Shown in pieces: positions 55,841 through 64,000 of a stretch of DNA of 64,000 nucleotides. The stretch comes from Carposina sasakii (Eukaryota; Arthropoda; Insecta; Lepidoptera; Carposinidae), in contig CP053153.1 in assembly GCA_014607495.2 (NCBI GenBank), forward strand, positions 11,904,001 through 11,968,000, read 5' to 3'. Every line of letters starts with the position of its first letter. Positions within the stretch are counted from its first letter, which is position 1. A model generated the notes under the pieces. That model was not told the DNA's origin. It searched no databases and saw nothing but the letters and a program-made list of their open reading frames with translations. The position numbers were made by a program, and so were the translations under genes.

Positions 55841-56204
55841 GAAATAAAAATGTCTCTTTAGCCTTACCCTTCTTTAATATATCGTATACCTACAGCATGT
55901 CTTGGTTCTTTGACCGAAGGAACTCTAAATAACAAGGGAAACTGTCTGTCACATTCATAAGACTTGAATCATGAAGAAAAAAAAAACATGGAGGACAAAC
56001 AAAACGTTTGCTCCTTGAAAATAGAGTAGCCATTATGCAGTTACCGGGGTAGAAGATTATGGGATTCCTCCCATTTTTTCCAGTGATTGGATCATACTGC
56101 ACTGCGTGCCTCGTGAATTTAGCCTCATTTGTCGCAGATGTACATTGAGTATTGCTACTCCTCTTTGTCCTTCTTTTATGAGTTAAACAGAGGACTCTTG
56201 CGCA

Positions 56205-56240
56205 TATATAGCTCGCGGAGAGGGTACAAATTAGCTCAGT
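56205..56240 (+). promoter_or_regulatory. Promoter of the 27 kDa glycoprotein gene
   Basis: TATATAG (56205-56211) and the insect initiator TCAGT (56236-56240) are about 30 bases apart, the expected spacing. The start codon follows at 56303. Confidence 0.6.
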
Positions 56241-56302
56241 TGATAGCAGACTTTTACAGGGATCACGTGTACTTGTGTATTTGTAATAAAAAAAATATCG
56301 AT

Positions 56303-59300
56303 ATGTGGTGCAAAATCGTAATCATTGCTGTTTTGGCTACGGGTAAGTAAGTTTTGCTTTATTTATTATTACTGAGTAAAACCAAAACATTTAGGAATGA
56401 TTAAGGATATTAGGTAGATACGAGTACCTATAGATTTTGACTGGCATATACATACATAATACAAAATTTATACATATAATAAAAATGTAAAGGATCGCTG
56501 TCTGTACATGGAAGATATGTGAGAAAAAATATTATAGTAGACCTTTATTAACGCAATAGTACCCAAAATAATGATTTTTGGTATTTTTGTCTGTTTGTCT
56601 GTGCGTGTGTGCACGCTAATTTCAGAAACGGCTGAACCGATTTCGATGCAGTTTTCAGGAATATGTTGTGACAGATCCCACTTAACATATAGGCTAGACT
56701 TTCTATCCCGAGAAAATGTTTTAATCCCGGATAATTTCGACATTTTGTTTTTTCTGTAGTCCACGCGGGCGGAGTCACGGGCGACCACTAGTTCACTAAT
56801 ATTATTGTGCAGGAATGTGAAGGAATTTTTTAATTGCACGGTGATAAGTAGGTATATAAAGTTTTCCTTACATACATATCCACACGGCTGTCCCCGAAAT
56901 GGGGTAGCTAAACTTCAGGATCACGAATGAGAACCCACAATCACGTTTAGCATAGCAGGGATAGGTGTTAATGATCAGAAACAAGTTGCAAGCTTATCGC
57001 CTGAGAGAATGCCCGAGTTCCCTAGTCGACTCTTACGACATGCACGGAAGCCCCGCATCAACACAGGAAATCTCTTCATCTGACTTTACTTATCAAAATT
57101 TCAGAAACGCTAACGTTGAGGACGATTTTATACAACTATTACGACAAACATTTGCATGGCGTAGCATTAAAAAACCTTTGTAGGTACATTGAAGCTCTAT
57201 GCCAGAGAAAGAGATATCCATCATAACTGTTTTACGATCCTTGTACCTACTTGTCGTAAATTGATAATTGACACGTTAAGTGGGCAGGAAGAGGGGACAG
57301 GCCTGTTGCAACAGTATTCTACCATTTTGTACCCCAGTCAACGTGTGTAGACCTATACGGTTGTTTGTATGTCACTAAGAGCTATAAAATAGTTTTATGT
57401 AGTCATGGGTCCTACCATGAAAGGACTTATTCATTTTAACAATTATGTAATACCAAATAGCAAATTAATAACAAAGTAAGAACTAGGTACTTAGTTGTTA
57501 GTTGATTGTACCTATAGCTGTGTTATGTTTAGTAGAGTCTATTTAGTTTGGTTACATATCTAGATACTAGTATGAGGAAGATTTAAAAAGCCTATACTCT
57601 TAGCATTAACTTTACCAATAAAGATTAATTAACTCCATTCTTTTAAGAAAACGTTAATCGCACGTTTAGTGTAGAACATTATTATTTCAGCTACTGTAAC
57701 ACATTCAGTAGACGACGATATGTCTTTGCCCAAGTTTTTTCATTTAGTTGTTGTATTCTGTTCAAAATTTCAGTTACTATCCTTAGTAGTCCTACTAATA
57801 AACAGAACATTGTATAGGTAAGCTAGCTATCATCATCACACATCACATCAGCGTATTGCAGGACTGCTACGTCCTGCAGTCCTCCCCCAAGGCACGCCAC
57901 AAGGCTAGGGGGTTTTTTGCCCATTGTCACCACGCTGCTGGGCAGGCGGGTTGGTTTATCCAAATTCCTGGTTTATATGCAGTATGGACTATGTTGTCAA
58001 GTTGTCAGTTTGTTGTCATGTTGTTGTAAAGTTAAACATTGTTTTGACAGATTCTGCTGCCAAATGTCGTGTTTAACGGGTGAATAACTTTACACGCTGT
58101 TTTTAGGAGAATCGTTAAAATATTTTGTTGTTATAAAAAAGTTTACACTCTTTTGACGTATTATACAGTTGTAATGTAACAATATAAATAAGACAACTTG
58201 ACAACGGTAGTCGAACTCGACACCGACAACTTTTGTTTATCAATTTATTGTTATTGTAGAGTTCATGCGCTGACAACTTATACAGATAACCTATTTATAG
58301 TTAGGTCAAAGAAATGTAAAGATATATTTACATACTACAAATGTGGGGATAATAGACAACACCGATATAAAGTTCATAGCCTAATAAAGAAATTAAAATA
58401 TATTAGGAGATAACAGACAAGTGCAGTAAGCAAGTAGGCTACTTATCCAAACTACACTACATGTTTGCTTACGTATCGACCACTTTTACCGACGATGCTT
58501 AGTAGATTCGATTTTTTTTTATCAAATAGTTAGTTACGTAGGTAGGTACGTAATTTTATGTAAGTACCTACATACCAAACTTTTTTTTTCCTAAAATAAA
58601 CAAAGTAGGTAACTCAACTTTTCCGTTCCAATACTTATTAGTACTTACCTTACCTTCTCGCATGTACTCAGTTGGAGTTAACTCTAAATAAAAGAAATAA
58701 TAGGTAGGTTCCTACTTAATTAGCACACGATAATGATTTAGCCTAATTTCGTGACTAATATAGACAAATAAATATTTAATTTGTATCCTAATTAAGCACA
58801 TTTAGGTGCATATTTAATCATTGCCTTACTTCGGAGATAATTAAAGAATCATCTCTTCTCTACCTATCCTGTTTATTAAAACCGAATTATACCCAATATT
58901 TAAATTTAAAGCAACTTTATTTATTTATATTTTAGTAGCCGTACAAGGAGCTATCGAGATTAATGAAGATCAGCGTACGCAGCTAAGGGGAGGACTGACC
59001 AAACTGTGCGAGAAGGCCGGAGCTGCCGACAAAGTAGCTGATGTAGAAGTAAGTGGAATCACAGCTGATATGACACTATCTAATGTTGTTAAGCTACCAG
59101 TGCCCGTAACATGAGATTGGTGAGAGCGAGATATCTCACATTTAAGCGAGAAATCTACAGATCCACATTAACTAGACAAAGCAAGTGTATGTACTTAGCG
59201 TGTAAAAAGGGATTGCAAAGCACTTCTTTTAGCATAAATTCATTCGTCATGACTCAAAAACGAGTGTCTATTTTAATTCCCAAGTCCCTTTTCACATGCA

Positions 59301-62300
59301 AAATACATATCTATACATGCTTTGTCTAGTTATTACATAGCTCTGTGAATTTGTCGCGCAAATGTGAGACATCTCGCTATCACCAAATTCATGCTACGGG
59401 ACCAGGTCTTACACCTTCCGCTGATTCTCGAATCTCATAAGTCATTATTGTGATCAAAGGCCACTCCCCGGATATGCTCTTCGTCAAGCGAGTGCATAAC
59501 TATGTGGACGACTTAAAGCGTCACGGGTAGTGATGTTTATGATGTGATCGAGAAGATTTCGAATGTTTAGTCTGGATAATTCGAATTATTTGCCTTTCAG
59601 AAAGTAATCACTGACTTTATCCCCTGCATTAACGCAAATATTGACATTGAAACTATCAAGAAGGATATTGAAGAGGCTAAGCCTCACGGAACTTTGGATG
59701 AAGTCTTCAAGCGGTAAGTTGGTCGATGTTGTTAAATGATCGATTATCATCTTCCTGCCTTTATTCCATCGATTGTAAATATTTATGGGATCGGCGCAAT
59801 ATGGTTTCTTTCAAAACTCATATTGCGAAGGATTTGGCGTCTATTAAATACAGATATTTGCTAAAAACAATAAGCACTATTTATTAAGAAGGTGTATCTA
59901 GCTGCGGTTCGTTTTGAAGTATTGGAATAAGTACATAGATAACTGGTCACTGAAACTTGTATTGTACGGACGGATGTCGAACGGATTTTAGTAGACATAT
60001 TTTCTTAGGAGGAAATACTCGTAATGGAAAACGGCATAATTAAAAGCCATTTCAAAATATCTCTCGGAAAGTTATCTAATTGTATTCTATACAGGCAAGT
60101 ATAATAAATAACCTACTGACCTACTTTTTTTCAGGCACTGCGCGAAGTCATCGGCATTGAAGGTTTGCTTCAACAACCTGGTAACTGGATTCACTCCATG
60201 CGTCGAAGAGTCGTCTCGTCAATATTTGGCCGCGATTCAAAATGCCTCCGCCCAGATCATTGACTTCGTTTGCTACAAGGAAGGCGACAGAATTGCCTGT
60301 GAGTTAATAAATTATGTATTAGATATAAGAATTAAATCTATTCTATACATACAGACGGCCGATTGGTGTAGTAGGTAGTGACCCTGCCTGCGACGCCATA
60401 GGTTCTGGGTTCGAATCCCGGTAGGTGCAAACATTGATATGATGAATATCGATGTTTGTTTCCGAGTCATGGATGTTTCTATACTTATCTATGTATTTAT
60501 ATACCGTTGCTTAGTACCCACGACACAAGACCTTAGGGATCTTAGTGTGGGACTAGGTTAATGTGTTGTGTAGTGTGTGAATATTTATTTATTATTTATT
60601 ATTAAGTATAATAAAAATGTAACGGATCGCTGTCTGTACATGGAAGATATATGAGAAAAAATATTATTATTCTCATATATGTATAGAATAGAAGATTGCG
60701 TTTATAAATATGGTCACAAAATAAAAGTTGCTATAAATGATGCAGGTGGACATGTGATGTAATTTTCAATTAATTTCACATTTGAAAAATGGACTTGCCC
60801 ACTTAAATTTGAAGGCTTATTAACTACCTCATTTGGACAAATAATCAAATTGTAATTTTACAGATAGGTATGATTTTGATTTATTTATTCTGATAAGAAT
60901 AATATGTTATTAAGATTCAACCATAGGAAACTACCCCAGGTCATTCATGTACCCCATCGAGACATTAATGAAAAGCGGAATTGTATGCTACTCTTGGGTA
61001 ACAGAGCTGCCTTTTTACTAATTAATTTCGACGATCGAAGTAATTAATACAGCGTGGACTAGTTAACGAATTCGTTGTGATAAAAGATGTGATAGCAAAA
61101 TAACTAGATGATGAGCAAAATAACTTAGCTATTTTTTCAAACTACGTTTCTCGAAATGCAAATACGCGTCTACGCCTGCCACAGAACGCAGGAACTTCTA
61201 AACCTGATCCTTGCTTTACACAAGAACTGACAGTCTTTATTCTTGATAAACTCTCGCTCTATCTAACATAAGTACCTATTTACTAATGTACTCACCTACT
61301 ACATGTCTTGTGTTTTTCAGTGTTCATTGCTGAGGGCGGCCCCGAATGTTTCCAACAGAAGAGTAATGAGCTCAGAGAATGCGCCATTAAAATCAAGGAT
61401 TCTGTAAACAGTGTGGAAGCAGCCCAGGCTCTAAGCACACAGGTACATTATTATTATTACTCTTAATTATCTACTCACTGGTGAAATAGAAAATAGCCTA
61501 TCTAATAGCAGCTTCATCTGCTGGAAACCTGTCGGAGCACAACCTAACGGGATCTGCAACTTTACTATGCATTAAAATCTTTTGTAACTGCGTTTCACCC
61601 AATAGTTTGTTTGGACGATAGCGCTTAACTAGTGTCATCATCATCAGCCTATTGCAGTCCACTGCTGGACGTAAGCCTCCCCCAGGCAGGGCACGCCACA
61701 AGACTGCCATGGGGGGTATTTGCCCAGTCACCACGCTGGGCCGGCGGGTTGGTGACCGCAGTTTGTATTTTGAACTGTGTTGTCAACACGGGAGGCGCTG
61801 CTGCCCACCTCCTGGAAACCCTTAATGGCCTCGTACGATACCCACTGGCAGACATGGGGTGGTACGAATTCTACTCTGCCGGCACCAGTTACTATGTGTA
61901 TGACTACATTATCTGTATAGGTATAGGGTGGTTTTTCGTTGCCACCCTTAGCGAAGGGTACGTACTCTATACATCAAATAAAGTAAGTTTATGCCAAAAA
62001 AATGTTGGGAAATGAAGTAAATTTTTTTGAAAAAAAAATTATTACTTGATCGGGCGAAATTTATAGTAGTGTCCAGTGTTTATGCTAGTTTTTTCATAGA
62101 CAGATATTAATTATTTCTCGTCAAAAAATCTTGCTACACGCGTCAATGTGCATTTATGCAAAAAATCGCAGTCTATTTACCCTAATTTGGACCCTAATAT
62201 TTTGGAAACCAGACACTTCCCAGGTATGTTTCCATGGAGAAAAATGATCGTGATGATGAGGAGATTCCGTAGTTTTCGGGAACGTTGACGACCAAAAATC

Positions 62301-62821
62301 AGCCTGTATGTCACTGCATACGAAAAAGTTTATTCCAAAATTAGGCATAGAAGTTATTCTATGTCTAATTTTGGAAACGGACTCTACATTAAAGTTCGTT
62401 ACCTACCTACAATATAGTGTGTTATGTTTGCAGGAGAAATGTAAGAAGTTCGACGAGTTCACGGCTTGTGGTGTCGCGGCTCTGGAAAAGTGCACCAATC
62501 CCACTCCAGCCAACATGTTCGAGTCAGTGGTCAGATACATCCGCAAGGAATCCCCTTGTCCCAAGGTAAATATCACACCACGTACCAATAAAAGCAATGC
62601 GATAGCGAAAATTGTATTGTACACAATTCTCTGCACGCTGATTGCTTGTAAAATTCATAATACAAAACGTAATAACGTTGTCGCATTGCTACTGCTTTGC
62701 TTTTACAAGTTACATAATCACACGGTTCCTTGACGATATTATAGTTTTAAATAATATTCTTATGCACATAATTTTCACAACTAATATTAACTATTATTAT
62801 TTTCTATTTCAGGCATCTTAA
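56303..62821 (+). CDS. 27 kDa hemolymph glycoprotein (DUF1397 family)
   Basis: Seven exons: 56303-56342, 58936-59048, 59601-59713, 60135-60298, 61321-61442, 62434-62565 and 62813-62821 (TAA). All junctions have GT/AG borders and keep frame, giving 230 residues. Exon 1 and the start of exon 2 encode a signal peptide (MWCKIVIIAVLATVAVQG), so the product is secreted. Conserved family stretches are EEAKPHGTLDEVFKR, IIDFVCYKEGDRIALFIAEG, GPECFQQ and TPANMFESVVRYIRKESPC. A dozen cysteines suggest several disulfides, and NAS in QNASAQ is an N-glycosylation site. The length fits the Manduca-type 27 kDa glycoprotein. Members are abundant in larval hemolymph, but their exact role is not settled. The last exon codes for only two residues and a stop. 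The introns have collected SINEs and MITEs. Confidence 0.88.
57834..57965. repeat. SINE-like repeat in intron 1 of the glycoprotein gene
   Basis: Diverged copy of the GCAGxxCCTCCCCCAAGGCACGCC and CACCACGCTGCTGGGCAGGCGG repeat. The rest of intron 1 (56343-58935) is AT-rich and shows nothing else beyond the repeat near 56590. Confidence 0.55.
59102..59400. mobile_element. MITE in intron 2 of the glycoprotein gene
   Basis: CCCGTAACATGAGATTGGTG with AGCGAGATATCTCACATTT on the left and its near reverse complement ending ATGCTACGGG on the right. Inside, ACTAGACAAAGCA and TGCTTTGTCTAGT form a second inverted pair. Confidence 0.65.
59745..59855 (-). repeat. LINE 3' tail fragment in intron 3
   Basis: Reverse copy of the tail that includes ATTGCGCCGATCCCATAAAT; the forward form is near 7573. 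Confidence 0.5.
60355..60600 (+). repeat. tRNA-derived SINE in intron 4 of the glycoprotein gene
   Basis: It has an A-box region (GATTGGTGTAGTAGGTAG), a B box (GGTTCGAATCC), then a body with CGATGTTTGTTTCCGAGTC and ACAAGACCTTAGGGATC, and an ATTTATTTATT tail. This layout is that of lepidopteran tRNA-derived SINEs. It has the gene's orientation. Confidence 0.7.
61624..61890. repeat. SINE-like repeat in intron 5
   Basis: The best copy in the window of the repeat with AGCCTATTGCAGTCCACTGC, GCAGGGCACGCCACAAGACTG and CACCACGCTGGGCCGGCGGG, ending GGCAGACATGGGGTGGTACG. Other copies: 19000, 30100, 54508 and 57834. Confidence 0.65.
61924..62306. mobile_element. CAGGGTG MITE of the CGTTGGCA type, in intron 5
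   Basis: Starts AGGGTGGTTTTTCGTTGCCA and ends ACGACCAAAAATCAGCCTG before TA. It shares ACTTGATCGGGCGAAATTTA with the 27033 copy. Confidence 0.7.
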
Positions 62822-62915
62822 GAGAGCAGAAAACAATAATGACGCGCCGCTTTTATTGAAAGTAAACGAATTTATAATGAATGTTTCAAATTAATTTACA
62901 AAAAACTGTCACGAC

Positions 62916-62921
62916 AATAAA
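62916..62921 (+). terminator. Polyadenylation signal of the glycoprotein gene
   Basis: AATAAA 95 bases after the stop codon. Confidence 0.6.
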
Positions 62922-62989
62922 AACTGAAAACTTGCGTCTATCTTTTATTACTTACAAAACTAAAAATATACTATAATTGTACCTATTAT

Positions 62990-63835
62990 TACGGGGTGTA
63001 ACAGAAGGGTATGTTGACAGAGACCTAACCCAATGTCGAGAAAAAAATGTGGTTATCTGGAGTACTTCTACCTACATCCGTGGAAATCTTTAAATTAATG
63101 GCATGGAGAATAGAGATTCTGTAAAAGTAATATAAATATTAATGTACATGAAAATTCAAAATAAGTAATATTAAAACCAACCCAGTCACTAGCGCCATTG
63201 ATTTCAAAGCATGCCATAACGTTAGTTCCATTAATTCGAACTCGTTCGCGTTAACGTAAAGCAGCTAAATCGCACTTGCTTATAAACGGCACAACGTGAT
63301 TGGTTGCTTGCTTATCGTTAACTCATATTATAAACTCAAACCAAGCAACCTTAAGAACTATAGTATAGGGTAGAGCGTTTCATCAAATAGATCCTATACC
63401 TGATTTCGGAACTTGTATTTTTTGTGTCACTATACGGTGAAACGCATTCTAGATCAAGACGACGAGCCATTACCGCGTTTTGATAACGCGTGTTTATAAT
63501 TACATGCATTTTTTTTTTATAAAAACGCGCTTACAAACGACTCTTAAATGCATGTATATGCTTGTCACTTGAAACCCATGAGTCAGTGAAAATAAATCAG
63601 AGTAAAAATACAGTAAAACATTTTTATTTCATACAGGGATAAATAAAAATATGCTTACAAAAAGAGAAATCACTAATTTCTTAAGCAAAGTCTTTAGGGT
63701 ATACATTGTGAAAAGAAGTCATGCTATTTATCTCTCTCATTGGATTAGTTGGACATAGTAGATATACATTACATATATATAATAATAATAGTGGGGTAAC
63801 CATGAACTCATAAAAGGACATTATTTTCATTAGGG
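62990..63835. other. Intergenic DNA after the glycoprotein gene
   Basis: It starts with a truncated CAGGGTGTAAC-type end (ACGGGGTGTAACAGAAGGGT, 62991). Otherwise AT-rich, with no gene. Confidence 0.35.
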
Positions 63836-63977
63836 TCGATTCTGACCGTCACACTAAAACGTAAACCTAATCTTAGTCATGTCTATCTCTCTCCATTCTT
63901 AACATAAATGGCTGAGAGAGAAAAGGACAGCTAGAACTGATTTTACGCTTAGGTTTAAGTGTGACAATCAGAATCGA
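63836..63977. mobile_element. MITE, complete copy of the family broken at 811 and 1694
   Basis: TCGATTCTGACCGTCACACT at the left and AGTGTGACAATCAGAATCGA at the right form the inverted ends. The centre TCTCTCCATTCTTAACATAA and GGCTGAGAGAGAAAAGGACA matches both left-end copies. Confidence 0.7.
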
Positions 63978-64000
63978 TCATATTGTACCTATATGTATGG

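Overview
This is nuclear DNA of an insect, most likely a moth or butterfly. The genes have introns with GT/AG borders. The gene at the right end is a 27 kDa hemolymph glycoprotein, a family best known from Lepidoptera, and the spaces between genes are full of SINE and LINE tails and mariner-type MITEs familiar from lepidopteran genomes. I found no bacterial operons, CRISPR arrays or rRNA genes.

Layout. (1) 1-2.9 kb is a patchwork of MITEs, a LINE scrap and partial copies of an intron/exon border. (2) 2.9-4.3 kb holds the last three coding exons of an unidentified plus-strand gene. (3) 8.4-14.5 kb is a Ty3/gypsy-type LTR retrotransposon on the minus strand, with identical LTRs but a reading frame broken several times by single bases. 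(4) 14.5-31 kb has no confident gene and is mostly degenerate repeats. (5) 31.1-49.6 kb holds at least eight 3' exons of a FAM13-like gene. (6) One intron of that gene contains the highlight of the window, a complete, apparently intact Polinton (Maverick) at 33159-46943. (7) 53.1-53.5 kb is a small minus-strand gene for a probable secreted peptide. (8) 56.3-62.8 kb is a complete seven-exon 27 kDa hemolymph glycoprotein gene. (9) The window ends in another MITE.

The Polinton is 13,785 bp, flanked by a perfect 6-bp target duplication (TTTGAA), with 1,660-bp terminal inverted repeats (TIRs) that line up without net length difference. It carries a spliced family B DNA polymerase with protein-primed-type features, a packaging-type ATPase, a DDE integrase with a C-terminal chromodomain, an adenain-like cysteine protease, a major capsid protein, a minor (penton-like) capsid protein, a pVI-like protein and two proteins I cannot name. 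Polymerase and integrase suffice in principle for copying and insertion, while ATPase, capsid proteins and protease form a virion module, so the element is a virus-like transposon related to adintoviruses. Each TIR also carries its own copy of a spliced 157-codon gene and of a possible 64-codon gene. It sits inside a CAGGGTGT-type MITE, which itself sits inside the FAM13-like intron: three nested layers.

All statements come from reading the sequence. Family names rest on remembered motifs and were not checked by database search.
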